Assembly: GCA_032622095.1 (NCBI GenBank)
Contig: CP136069.1
Location: 13,684,450-13,748,449 of the forward strand
DNA length: 64,000 nt
Direction of reading: 5' to 3'
DNA from: Siphonodentalium dalli
Taxonomy: Eukaryota > Mollusca > Scaphopoda > Gadilida > Siphonodentaliidae
Part shown: piece by piece, positions 11,462 to 22,190 of the stretch
Numbering within the stretch: position 1 is the stretch's first letter
Layout: every line of letters starts with the position of its first letter
Made by a program: the position numbers and the translations under genes
The notes under the pieces: model-generated
Database searches by the model: none
Told to the model about the DNA's origin: nothing
What the model saw: the letters and a program-made list of their open reading frames with translations, nothing else

Positions 11462-12541
11462 CAAAAGTTCTAAACAGAAGGAGGAGTATCAGAAATTCTT
11501 GGAATTCACAGACACTGACCCCTTAAAATACTAAAGCACACCGCGACCATGTGGCTTAATCTTGAGAAATGTGTTAAACGCCTGCTTCACCATTGGGACG
11601 CGTTAGAACTCTACTTCTCCCAGTTGAATGACACTGAAACTGATAGCGTCGGCAGAGTTTCTCGAATGATAACATGTCTACAAAATCATCAGATGAAGTT
11701 GTATTTTCTGTTCCTGGAACACATCATTGCTCCATTCAACAAGTTCAACTGCCTGTTTCAATCTGACGAGACAATGATGTGGCACATTCATCCTGAGATG
11801 TATCGGCTCTTGCAGAAGATTCTCGCCAAATTCGTCCAGAAGAAGGTGATCAAATCTGCTGATGATCTGACTGATGTTGAGTACAAAGTGCACAAGAATC
11901 AGCTTGCCAACAACAAGATTGCCCGTCGTTACATCAAGGACAACAAACTCATCAAACCCATAGACCTGGTAGAATTCTTTGATACAGTCCGACGATTTTA
12001 CGAGGCCATTGTGCAGAAGACGATTCAGCGGTTTCCATTCAAGGACAAACTCCTGGCCGACATGTGTGTGTTGAACCCTGACCCGACTGTGAGAGATACC
12101 ATTGATGATGCTAGTCCTGAACGAATCGCAACTCAATTTAAATTGGGGATCTGTTCTGAGACACTACAAGATGAGTTCGACGACTTCCTGACATCCAAAG
12201 ATATACCAGCATTCGACATAGAGGAAGACAGGGCAGACAGTTGGTGGTTTAAGGTGTTAAAGTTGAAAACAATCAGAGGAGTTAATCGATTTCGAACTCT
12301 TTCCAAAGAAATAATGTGTCTGCTTTGCATACCAAACAGTAATGCCGATTGTGAACGAGTGTTTTCGATGGTTAGGAAAATACAGACATGTTTCTGTTCG
12401 GAACTGAACAATGACACTCTGTGTGGACTTCTGGCGATCAAAATCAACCAAGACGGAGAGTGCTATACGTTCGACGTTACAAAGGATCTGGCTGCATCGG
12501 CCAAGAAATCAACATGGGATTACATCAGAGCTCATGAGTGA
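11462..12541 (+). pseudogene. hAT-family transposase C-terminal exon
   Basis: An open frame from 11549 to the stop at 12541 gives 330 residues. Near its end (about residues 261-300) is IPNSNADCERVFSMVRK followed by LCGLLAIKIN, the typical C-terminal dimerisation region of hAT transposases (Dimer_Tnp_hAT). The upstream frame can be extended: after a pyrimidine-rich acceptor ttttcacttcag at 11461 the sequence reads QKEEYQKFLEFTDTDPLK and then needs one extra base in an A run near 11526 to join LKHTATMWLNLEKC. This is therefore a downstream exon with a one-base frameshift, lacking the zinc finger and the first catalytic parts. An aataaa lies at about 12662. It sits in a TMCC intron on the opposite strand. 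It could be a transposon remnant or a hAT-derived host gene exon. Confidence 0.8.
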
Positions 12542-13295
12542 CTCAAATCAATACACAGCCAAAGAGGCATAACACTATTCATGTTGACATTGTGTTTTAT
12601 TTTGTTATTTGTTTGTGCATTTGTGTTACATGTTATGTGCTATATTTCTGTGCTTGATCAAAATAAATGATTTTAAACTAAAAATCATTTTATTTTGAAA
12701 CCCAACATGTCAAATAAAACTGCCGCAAATAACTCCCTGACAAAAACAAAATAGATTTAATAACACTGGGTCAATGCAGTGCAAATAATACAATAGAAGG
12801 GAGAAAACTCTATATATTTTTAACAGGAAATACAATGTAGAACAGGAAGATAAGCATGCCTGCGATTTCGCTGTGTATTATTTTATATAAACAATTAAAC
12901 ATGCATACATCTGCCACTCACAACGGCTCTATTACAGTTACCAACAGGACATTCATTACCATTTTATTAAGGTGTATATATTTATAAAATAAACACAAAT
13001 AGAAACTCATAAAAACTATGTAATCTTCATTGTAAAAATTATTTTTGGAACATTAACATATTTGGGCATACCTCCTGCAAAAATCTCCCGGATTGCCATT
13101 TTGAAAACTTAACAGGTCTGGTGGGGGGCTTTAACAATGTTATTATTATATTACGTAGATCAATAGGGGTTACAATTAAAGACTGTATTTTGCGGAGAAA
13201 TCGCATAATCATTTCCTGAAAATGTTAATGTTTAATTAATTAAGGTTTCTTCTGCTATCAGGCTTTAATGTTGTTATTTTAATGTTATGGGTTGG
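12542..13295. other. 3' flank of hAT exon and intron sequence
   Basis: A polyadenylation-type aataaa occurs at 12662, followed by a small aatgatttt/aaaatcatt hairpin. No further coding sequence or clear repeat was found to 13295. Confidence 0.4.
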
Positions 13296-13299
13296 ATCT

Positions 13300-13995
13300 T
13301 CAACATTAGAGGTAATCTTGAATAACTCTTTTTCGTCTAGCATTTGCATTTAATATGAGAGGTCATCTTGAAAGACTCTATTTCTTCAATTATTCGCATT
13401 TAATATTAAGGGTCACCTTGAAAGAATCTCTTTCTTCAAGCAATCTCATTTAATATTAAAGGTCACCTTGAAAGACTCTATTTCATCAAGCATTCGCATT
13501 TAATATTAAGGGTCACCTTGAAAGACTCTATTTCATCAAGCATTCGCATTTAATATTAAGGGTCACCTTGAAAGAATCTCTTTCTTCAAGCAATCTCATT
13601 TAATATTAAAGGTCACCTTGAAAGACTCTATTTCATCAAGCATTCGCATTTAATATTAAGGGTCATCTTGAAAGACTCTATTTCATCAAGCATTCGCATT
13701 TAATATTAAGGGTCACCTTGAAAGACTCTATTTCATCAAGCATTCGCATTTAATATTAAGGGTCATCTTGAAAGACTCTATATTTCTTCAAGCAATCTCA
13801 TTTAATAATAAGGGTCACCTTGAAAGAATCTCTTTCTTCAAGCATTCGCGTTTAATATTAAGGATCATCTAGAAAGACTATTTCTGCAAGTATTCGCGTT
13901 TAATATTAAGGGTCACCTTGAAAGACTCTATTTCTTCAAGCATTCGTATTTAATATTAAGGGTCACCTTGAAAGACTCTATTTCTCCGGTCCAGA
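13300..13995 (-). repeat. 50 bp tandem array derived from a TMCC exon end and its 5' splice site
   Basis: About 14 units of 50 bp. On the minus strand each unit holds GCTTGAAGAAATAGAGTC + TTTCAAG followed by gtgacccttaa. The first ~30 bases are the 3' end of exon 14464-14680 (encoding MLEEIESFK) and the rest is its donor and first intron bases. The array begins about 470 bp past the true donor. Several units change ttcttcaag to ttcatcaag or have tct insertions, giving internal subfamilies. Confidence 0.9.
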
Positions 13996-14029
13996 ATTCA
14001 TATAATATTTTACACGAAATTACAGAACA

Positions 14030-14360
14030 ATAAACGCACATATCAACTAGAGTTATACTTCTACTTTGCACACATGTGTAACATGTTTATTTGATAGACA
14101 AACTGGTGACAGAGAATCTGTTTCTTCGCACATGCGCAGAGGCCTATTTTGAGAAAAAAAATTGCTTTTTATCGTCGGAAAAGGGGATGGGAAAGTATTT
14201 TGTTAGAAATTTCGCGATCAAAGCACAAATTAACTAGAAATGTGCTTCTACTTTGTGCGAATGAGTCACATGTTCATACCTCTGATTTTAGCAGCCAAAT
14301 TAGAGACAGTGGGTCTGTTTCTTTGCGCATGCTCAAAGGTGCATTTTGCGAAATGCCTTG
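14030..14360. repeat. Diverged ~180 bp tandem duplication in intron
   Basis: Segments at about 14036-14155 and 14216-14350 share, in order, caaattaactag-type, cttctactttg, cacatgtt, gacagtgggtctgtttct-type and gcgcatgc words. No coding potential was recognised. Confidence 0.5.
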
Positions 14361-14463
14361 TATTGTAGGCAAAGGATAAGAAATTCATTATAAATATATA
14401 GCGCGACTCGGGTTGGGATCATTTAACGTTCAGGACGTCAGGGTTCAAAGGGTTAAGGGTCAC

Positions 14464-14680
14464 CTTGAAAGACTCTATTTCTTCAAGCATTCGCGTCATC
14501 ATCTCCTGACTGTTGATGATGCTCTCCTTCATCTGATTCATCTCAAGGAGGATCGGCTCCAGCGCGGACTGTGGAATGAGCTGAGATGCATTATGGGATA
14601 GCGACTGCGGACTACTATGTGCCCCATACGCTGAGCCCGACGTGATACTCGAGTTATCCTCATCCGACCCGTATTTAAAG
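14464..14680 (-). CDS. TMCC-family protein, KYGSDED exon
   Basis: A 217 nt exon (one completing base, then 72 codons) with acceptor cttgtttcag and donor gtgacc. It starts FKYGSDEDNSSITSGSA, matching the PKYGSDDECSSATSGSA segment of TMCC proteins, then a polar stretch and the helical ALEPILLEMNQMKESI ... RMLEEIESFK segment that opens the C-terminal coiled coil. The donor has a non-consensus base (gtgacc), and it is this junction that was amplified downstream. Confidence 0.92.
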
Positions 14681-14916
14681 CTGAAACAAGATACACAATT
14701 CATAGAAGTTACCAATAACGACAATAACAATAACAACAATAAATCTATTTTCTAGTCAATGTTGAAAATCTATAGCACAAAACCATATATTTGCTCTAAG
14801 TTTCGTTTCCAATGGGTTATACATGTAGGTGTATAGATTCATAATCGTATTACACAACGAAACACAGTTCTAATTAAAGTAAAAGATTGCTGACAAAATG
14901 TCCCCCGAAAACTGTG

Positions 14917-15003
14917 TGCCAATGCATTCTCTTATATATGAGAGGCTCCCTATCATCGAGGCTCCCTATGGGAGCCTCGCATATATAAGAGAATATATGG
15001 GCC
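14917..15003. mobile_element. Single hairpin-core copy
   Basis: Arms tgtgccaatgcattctctt and a complement ending aagagaatatatgggccta enclose cgaggctccctat duplicated in the loop. Confidence 0.6.
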
Positions 15004-15004
15004 T

Positions 15005-15660
15005 ATCAATGTTTACCGTAACCTTTTAAAGGCACGTGCGGCCTTAATTGTCAAAAATATTCATATTTGTTCCAAACACCGTAAATAGAAAAACAGTAAA
15101 ACGCATACAGTTCCGTTCATATATACCATGACCATCGCGTAAACAGCATGTTATCATAAAGACCTACTATATTTTACCTAAGCAAGAGCCTGATTGTGTT
15201 CCAGACGACAGCACAATGCTACTGGCTAACCACACACAAATGGCATAAACGCTCTTTATTAGTTCCATATCAGGTATCCACCAACAAAGAACGCTCTTTA
15301 TGTTTACCATCATAATATAAACAAACACCAGAAAAGTAACTTTTTACGCTTTTGTTTACAAAACAATGGTCAAACATATGGCCATAACATACTGTTTATG
15401 CGATATTTCTTATTTGTATACGGACAAAGTCTATCTACATTTTGGTGTTCTTTCTGTTTGTGGCGGTTTTTGACGGGTGGAGATATTTTCACAGGATACC
15501 CATCACCAAGGCCAACCGTGTCTTTAAGCCAGTGCATTATCTTATAAATATTTGAGGCTCACATATATAAAATAATGCGCTGTCACAGGATATTTAATGC
15601 TTCACCAGCGCTGCTCCCATCATGAAAGGGTTAAAGATCGTAGAACAAGAAAAGTGACTT
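15005..15660. other. Intron, largely unique
   Basis: Two copies of aacgctctttat (15249-15260 and 15290-15301) and a degenerate hairpin at about 15535-15585 are the only structures seen. Confidence 0.4.
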
Positions 15661-15667
15661 GACTAAC

Positions 15668-15731
15668 CTGGCGGGAAGTGTCCCACCTCCTCCCTTCTTC
15701 TCACCATTATCTTCTTTTGTCTCATCTAACC
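15668..15731 (-). CDS. TMCC-family protein, acidic/glycine linker exon
   Basis: A 64 nt exon with two bases at each end shared with neighbouring codons, acceptor gttgttgcag and donor gttagt. It reads LDETKEDNGEKKGGGTLPA, a low-complexity linker corresponding in position to the variable acidic segment between the [11 protein letters not shown] and PKYGSDDE motifs of TMCC. It was found by phase: the preceding exon leaves one base and the following exon needs two. Confidence 0.85.
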
Positions 15732-15965
15732 CTGCAACAACAAGAATGCCGATGGTTATTGAAATTTCTTGCCAGTCGGAGGTTCGTGGAATACGCTAGT
15801 TCATACATCTAGGAGAATCCTTCGACTGATAACTTTGGTGAGAATGTTAGAGTAAACAACTGTGCATTTGGATACAAATGTGGTATAAGTTTGTTTGCAA
15901 AATAGTATAGCATATGCTCGTAGCTGCCAAAATACTACGTAATATGTCATATCCTAGATTATTAC

Positions 15966-16008
15966 ATTTTTCCTCGTTTCTGGTTGCGTTTACGAGAGAC
16001 TCAGCCAT
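15966..16008 (-). CDS. Possible alternative first exon of the TMCC gene
   Basis: An ATG in good context (aaaATGG) at 16008 opens MAESLVNATRNEEK and one further base before a gtaata donor. That single leftover base is exactly what exon 15668-15731 needs, giving a W and then LDETKED. It lies only 234 bp upstream of that exon, next to a unique-sequence region with CRE palindromes. A short isoform starting here would keep the coiled coil and membrane anchor but lose the N-terminal conserved block. Supported only by start context, donor and phase. Confidence 0.4.
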
Positions 16009-16019
16009 TTTGAATGCGT

Positions 16020-16757
16020 GATAATCATCAACTCAAAATCACGTGATTTCCCACCGTGTATACATATTGTGCTACCAAGTGTGTCCAAGTGCCTTGACCA
16101 ATCAGATATATGTATTTAAGCGAAAGCAGGTGTAATTATTATGATATAATATAAAATGATGGAGACATATCACATATTAAAGGATTGCTATCCTGATGAA
16201 ACAACAAAACACTATCGGAAAGCCACCCCTATTGTGATCACAATGATCCAAGTCCCATAACAATCGCGTAATAATAAGCCGAGAACAAATAAATAATACC
16301 CCCACCAGTTGTCGGCTATATCCGTCGCAAATCCTCATATGACGTCAAATGAGTAAACTAATTAAAAACACGGAATCGGAGTCGGAGTTAATTGTGTCTA
16401 CCTAGACTACCTATATGACGTCATTTGAGTGGCGATGGAAAATGCGGAATCGACATCAGCGTGTGAGTGTAATGGAATTACTGCGGGGCATGTCAATAGC
16501 ATTGTGTACACGTGGTGAATTGTCATCGCCCGGTGAGTTAGCTTCACTTGTGATTTGTCATAAGTGCTGTTTGGAAAGTTATTGTTTTGACAAAAAAATA
16601 TAGAAGGCCGATTGAGCGCGGTAGATAACACTTTCGTGTCAAAAATAAAGCTTTAGCCGACATGTGAACTCTATTCGGGTGAGTGTTCACGATGTTGTTT
16701 TAATTTTCAATATATATGCCCCGAGTGTCTCGTATTTACAATCATTCAGTCGTGACA
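16020..16757. promoter_or_regulatory. Candidate bidirectional promoter with two CRE palindromes
   Basis: Two perfect tgacgtca sites lie at 16340-16347 and 16416-16423, each in the context atatgacgtca..tgagt. The region is mostly unique, contains less low-complexity AT than its surroundings, and separates two divergent start codons: the alternative TMCC start at 16008 (minus) and the THAP start at 16758 (plus). tgacgtca is the classical CREB/ATF site. Promoter function is inferred. A single unit related to the 39 bp array at 18.2 kb (gagacatatcacatattaa) lies at about 16163-16181. Confidence 0.45.
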
Positions 16758-17084
16758 ATGCCAAATAAATGCAGTGTTTTCGGCTGTGGCCGGTATAGTG
16801 ACTCTCAATTAGGTATAATTCTGCATTCATTTCCAAACAATGTTCGTTTACGTGACAATTTTGGCGGGATTTCTGTGGGAAACCCGTTGCGCAAAATCAG
16901 AAAGAATTGAAGTGGTCAAGAATTTGTTCCGTCCACTTCGAAAAATGGCTCCAACAGTGGCTACCGACGACAACTCAGAAGAGACGCAACCCCCACATTA
17001 AACAAACGGACTACCAATGAGAATGCCATCCCAAGAAAAACGTCAACTCCCGTAAAGAATATAAATTTGCCGGAGCATCCAGTC
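16758..17084 (+). pseudogene. THAP-type zinc-finger exon with two compensating frameshifts
   Basis: It starts MPNKCSVFGC, the usual THAP opening with C-x4-C, and runs HSFPNNVRLRDNF then LRKIRK. A one-base shift near 16905 is needed to read LKWSRICSVHFEK, which supplies the W and the C-x2-H pair (Cys codon 16925, His codon 16934). A second shift near 16945 returns to the original frame for RRDATPTLNKR, matching the AVPTIF-like end of THAP domains. The frame then continues to INLPEHPV, where gtgagt at 17085 is a good donor. THAP domains are C2CH DNA-binding modules found in host factors and P-element-type transposases. Both shifts lie by short A runs, so base errors are possible instead of decay. 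An in-frame upstream ATG exists at 16716. Downstream exons were not found. Confidence 0.75.
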
Positions 17085-18170
17085 GTGAGTATATCCAATT
17101 GAACCTATCGTTAAAAAGCTAATACATATAACAAATAAAGAGCGTTTAATTTGACGAGTCAGTCATGGTTACGAATACATGCAATTGCAGTTAAAGTGGG
17201 GAGCAAAGTATTCACGATGACACCTATTCTAACTCGAGTCCCCATTTTTCCCCATATAAACACCCTATTGCCCTAATATATACATGATTCATAACTATGA
17301 AAATGAACTTATCATATCATATTGCTAATGAATCGCTTGATTATAATTTATTAAATCCGACAGCAATAAACAGAATTATTTTTGTTTTAACGCGTTACGA
17401 TAAATTAAAATGAAACGCTCTTTATTGCCACACGACTAAGTGCATCTGGAAATTGGAATGTTTGCGAGATGATAATTGTCTAATAACTGTGCAAGTCTTC
17501 TCATATATATGAATATATAATATAACTTGGACTAATCCGGTAACGAGAAAAAAAAGATAAACACGAGCACGTGTTTATATAGATAACTGCGCGTAAAACC
17601 AAAATATACGATAATTTATTAATACATCGTGGTAGAATATACTTATTAATATACCAAAGTCTCCATCTGTGATTTCTTTTACAAGAACAGTTGTAGACTA
17701 GGTCCTACGTAATATACGGGAATGGCTTTATAATAACAACACATCGCGATGCATATAATAATAACACGATAAAGCCGTTTAATTACGAGATCTGCGATGT
17801 ATTTCGGCGAAGTTTTGCATTCGCAGTGTTCTCCCATAACACGACAAACTTCAAAAGCTGCGATCAAATTCATGATCGCTTTGCGCGTGCAAACTTTATA
17901 TACCACCGTTGCATATCTATGCGCTGTCAATACATTACAACGTGATTGACCATGTGCTATGCTTCTGTTTGCATGTGACAACAATGTGATCGGGCCGATG
18001 ATCCTGTGACTTCGTCTACAACACAAAATCTTCGGAATTTTTTTAAATTGTTATAAAAATAAAGATTGGCGGCCGAATATTAGATTATATGCGCCCAATG
18101 GACATTATATATATATATATTATCGGTATCGGTATATTGAAATAAAATACTATTTTTTTTTCAGGATCAT
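17085..18170. other. Intron, mostly unique AT-rich sequence
   Basis: Two further copies of the 14-mer aaacgctctttatt occur (complement at 17134-17147 and direct at 17413-17426). A 115-codon minus-strand open frame at 17679-18026 has no recognisable domain. A short (ta)n tract is at about 18107-18120. Confidence 0.4.
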
Positions 18171-18177
18171 ATTCCTT

Positions 18178-19825
18178 TAAGTCACCACGCCAAGATACAG
18201 GAGACATATCAAGTGACCATACCATGATACAGGAGACATATCACATATTAAGTGACCACACCATGATACATATCACATATTAAGTGACCATACCATGATA
18301 CAGGAGACATATCACATATTAAGTGACCATACCATGATACAGGAGACATACCACATATTAAGTGACCATACCATGATACAGGAGACATACCACATATTAA
18401 GTGACCATACCATGATACAGGAGACATATCACATATTAAGTTACCATACCATGATACAGGAGACATACCACATATTGAGTGACCATACCATGATACAGGA
18501 GACATATCACATATTAAGTTACCATACCATGATACAGGAGACATACCACATATTAAGTGACCATACCATGATACAGGAGACATACCACATATTAAGTGAC
18601 CATACCATGATACAGGAGACATATCACATATTAAGTTACCATACCATGATACAGGAGACATACCACATATTGAGTGACCATACCATGATACAGGAGACAT
18701 ACCACATATTAAGTGACCATACCATGATACAGGAGACATACCACATATTAAGTGACCATACCATGATACAGGAGACATATCACATATTAAGTTACCATAC
18801 CATGATACAGGAGACATACCACATATTGAGTGACCATACCATGATACAGGAGACATATCACATATTAAGTTACCATACCATGATACAGGAGACATACCAC
18901 ATATTAAGTGACCATACCATGATACAGGAGACATACCACATATTAAGTGACCATACCATGATACAGGAGACATACCACATATTAAGTGACCATACCATGA
19001 TACAGGAGACATACCACATATTAAGTGACCATACCATGATACAGGAGACATACCACATATTAAGTGACCATACCATGATACAGGAGACATACCACATATT
19101 AAGTGACCATACCATGATACAGGAGACATATCACATATTAAGTTACCATACCATGATACAGGAGACATACCACATATTGAGTGACCATACCATGATACAG
19201 GAGACATATCACATATTAAGTTACCATACCATGATACAGGAGACATACCACATATTGAGTGACCATACCATGATACAGGAGACATACCACATATTAAGTG
19301 ACCATACCATGATACAGGAGACATACCACATATTAAGTGACCATACCATGATACAGGAGACATATCACATATTAAGTTACCATACCATGATACAGGAGAC
19401 ATACCACATATTGAGTGACCATACCATGATACAGGAGACATATCACATATTAAGTTACCATACCATGATACAGGAGACATACCACATATTAAGTGACCAT
19501 ACCATGATACAGGAGACATACCACATATTAAGTGACCATACCATGATACAGGAGACATATCACATATTAAGTTACCATACCATGATACAGGAGACATACC
19601 ACATATTGAGTGACCATACCATGATACAGGAGACATATCACATATTAAGTTACCATACCATGATACAGGAGACATACCACATATTGAGTGACCATACCAT
19701 GATACAGGAGACATATCACATATTAAGTTACCATACCATGATACAGGAGACATACCACATATTGAGTGACCATACCATGATACAGGAGACATACCACATA
19801 TTGAGTGACCATACCATACAGTAGA
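18178..19825. repeat. 39 bp tandem array, about 42 units
   Basis: The unit is gaccataccatgatacagga followed by gacataccacatattaagt. Because 39 is divisible by three and the unit lacks stops in several frames, both strands show long artefactual ORFs (509 codons plus, 560 minus). Units alternate in a higher-order pattern of variants (tatcac/taccac, ttaagttacc/ttgagtgacc), indicating amplification of two- to several-unit blocks. The array ends about 33 bp from the 5' splice site of TMCC exon 19858-19937. Confidence 0.95.
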
Positions 19826-19857
19826 CATCACATCATCGATCATTTGACGGTACTCAC

Positions 19858-19937
19858 TTAGTGTATTAATATTATCCGCACTGCCGAACTTATTCTTTAT
19901 AAGATGAGCAAACTCCTTTGGTTTTGACACAATAGTG
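19858..19937 (-). CDS. TMCC-family protein, [20 protein letters not shown] exon
   Basis: An 80 nt exon with acceptor attccacag and donor gtgagt. It reads [18 protein letters not shown] then SADNINTL, almost the same as [20 protein letters not shown] in vertebrate TMCC1/2. This is one of the best conserved blocks in the family. One base is left for the next exon. The following intron begins with 33 bp of unique sequence and then the 39 bp array. Confidence 0.93.
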
Positions 19938-20027
19938 CTGTGGAATAAAGAGTAAATATATAAAAGTAACAGAGAAGTACCTGATGTTCACCCTTCCTAT
20001 ACTAAAGCATCATTGGTGAGTACTATA

Positions 20028-20231
20028 GTAATGCCCTAAATAATCAACTCCTTAACAACAGCAGAATTTTGGGTAATTTTTTCAGGATTTAGTTGGAAAT
20101 ATGGCTTGTTGCCATTCATTGGAAAGCTCTCACTGAGAGCTTACTGATGAATGGCAATTTTCTAACTAAATCCTGAAAAATTACCCATAATTCTGCTGTG
20201 GTTAAGGAATCGATTATTTAGGACATTACTG
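20028..20231. mobile_element. cagtaatgccc palindromic MITE
   Basis: It runs from agtaatgccctaaataatc to its inverted partner ending ggacattact. The centre is ctctcactgagagctt-like. It is inserted in a ctatactaaagcatcattgg unit of the adjacent repeat family, so it is younger than that unit. Confidence 0.8.
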
Positions 20232-20527
20232 TATATAATACATTGTCTGAACATTTTGGAAGTGTGTAGTGTATTTCTTATCTCCATCATTGTATAGAAA
20301 TTAGTGAACGATTAAATGTGCTTAAAATTTGTGATTGTGACTCGGTGCAGAGTCTGTAGTTCATGTTTCTGCTATCCCCAACGACACATAGCTCATAACA
20401 CTTCCGGGTCAAGTTATCCCTGTCTACCAATATTTAGCCCCCCCCCCCCTCAGAGAATATCCATTGTGTCTCAAATTAATTAATAAATTTAATCAGTTGT
20501 TAGTGCCCCTTTAATACATCTGAGGTA

Positions 20528-20638
20528 ACTGAGAGCTTTCCGATGAATGGCAACAAGCCATATTTCCGACTAAATCCTGAAAAATTACCTGATAATTCTG
20601 CTGTGGTTAAGGAGTCGATTATTTAGGGCATTACTGTA
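20528..20638. mobile_element. Right half of cagtaatgccc MITE
   Basis: Only the half from gagagctttccgatgaatgg to gggcattactgta is present; the left arm is missing. A C run (20440-20448) lies in the unique sequence upstream. Confidence 0.75.
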
Positions 20639-20639
20639 G

Positions 20640-21400
20640 TTATCCCCCAGGAACTGTTCAGATAATAAGTTTAACCCGTTCTATACTAAAGCATCGTTGG
20701 TGAGTAGTTATCCCATAGGAAATGTTCAGATAATAAGTTTAACCCTTTCCATACTAAAGCATCATTGGTGAGTAGTTATCCCTCAGGAAATGTTCAGATA
20801 ATAAGTTTAACCCTTTCTATACTAAAGCATCATTGGTGAGTAGTTATCCCATAGGAAATGTTCAGATTATAAGTTTAACCCTTGCTATACTAAAGCATCA
20901 TTGGTGAGTAGCTATACCTCAGGAACTGTTCAGATAATAAGTTTAACCCTTTCTATACTAAAGTATCATTGGTGTGTAGTTATCCCATAGGAAATGTTCA
21001 GATAATAAGTTTAACCCTTTGACGAGTAGTTCACTTATTAACCCTTCATAAACTAAACACTCGTTGACGAGTAGTTACCATATTAACCCTTCCTATACTA
21101 AATACTCATTGATGAGTAGTTACCTTATTAACCATTCCCATACTAAATACTCATTGACGAGTTGTTCACTTAGGAAATGTTCAGTTAATAAGTGCAATAA
21201 ATGACATATGTCATTTGTTGAATTTATTATCTGAACACATCCCACAAAAGAATATGAATCCTTCTGCACTTGTATTTAGCTTTCCATCTGTCTGCCGTCT
21301 GCTCTTGTTATCTGAAAATCCCTCCAAATTAATAATAGACCATTCCAATATATACTTTTATAACGGATTGGGAGAATCCATTTAGTATAACCAGGGTTGA
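20640..21400. mobile_element. Tandem terminal units of a piggyBac-like MITE plus one full copy
   Basis: From 20640 to 21020 a ~68 bp unit (tatactaaagcatcattggt then gagtagttatccca, aaatgttcagataataag) repeats about six times. It is followed by a fuller copy with the palindromic ttcagttaataag/cttatta-type core (21175-21240) and the right part (aataatagaccattcc, gggagaatccatttagtata) shared with 1975-2525 and 54430-54830. Confidence 0.75.
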
Positions 21401-21539
21401 TACACTATGATATATAATAAATTCAGTATTCAAAGTTTTAATCCGCAGTTACATCAAAATGAATTGATTTCTGCTTAAACATTTGGATACTGTCAACCAC
21501 TTCTTCTGAACAAATTATGAGGGTGAAATGACACAATTC

Positions 21540-21655
21540 AGGGAGATTACATATCTTCTAGGCTGGTCCATGATTACATATCTTCTAGTCTGGTCCATGA
21601 TTACATATCTTCTAGGCTGGTCCATGATTACATATCTTCTAGGCTGGTCCCTGAC
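21540..21655. repeat. 27 bp minisatellite, 4 units
   Basis: The unit ggtccatgattacatatctt + ctaggct repeats four times within unique intron sequence. Confidence 0.9.
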
Positions 21656-21799
21656 CAAATCAAGCAATATGGTAACCATGCTATGACTGTTTGTAATCAT
21701 CGTAATTAAAATTAGAGAACCATGGCTGGAAATCCAGTTCAACCATAGCTTGTCATAGAAATTGTTATTGAATAGAATTATCTCCCCTACACTATAACC

Positions 21800-22190
21800 A
21801 ATCGCAAACATGCAACAAATATTAGCATGGTCCAGATGACGAGAGCCAGCAAAGTAAATTAAGTATTGATTTTGTCCGTCAAATCAAAATTTGTAATGAC
21901 AGTGGTCTGCAAATCAGAGTAAATTGAGAGCCTGGAGGAAATTGGTATGTGACAGTCATTTAGCGAGGCACATCAGAACGAGAACGGGAAACTGGAGTCA
22001 GCAGAAACAGATTAGCAAGGAAAATGGTGAATCTAGATAACATACATTTACAATGATTTATTCATAGTTTAATCCTTTCTATACTGATTTATACATTTAG
22101 TTATTCAAATGTACATTGGAATGGTCTATTATCCACTTAGAGGTGTGCTCAGGTGTAAAAAAAAAAGCAAACGTCAGACAGAATAAGAGA
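21800..22190. other. Intron, nothing recognised
   Basis: No exon, clear repeat or palindrome was found. Confidence 0.35.

Noticed and set aside
13300-13995. CRISPR-like regular repeats
   Set aside because: Units are contiguous tandem repeats without unique spacers, in a eukaryotic intron; the same applies to the other arrays.
17679-18026. 115-codon minus-strand ORF as a possible gene
   Set aside because: No domain or splice signal supports it, and chance ORFs of this size are common in this window.
18248-19930. 560-codon minus-strand ORF and 509-codon plus-strand ORF
   Set aside because: Both are products of the 39 bp array. Only the first ~26 codons of the minus frame are real (the TMCC exon), and they end at a good donor.
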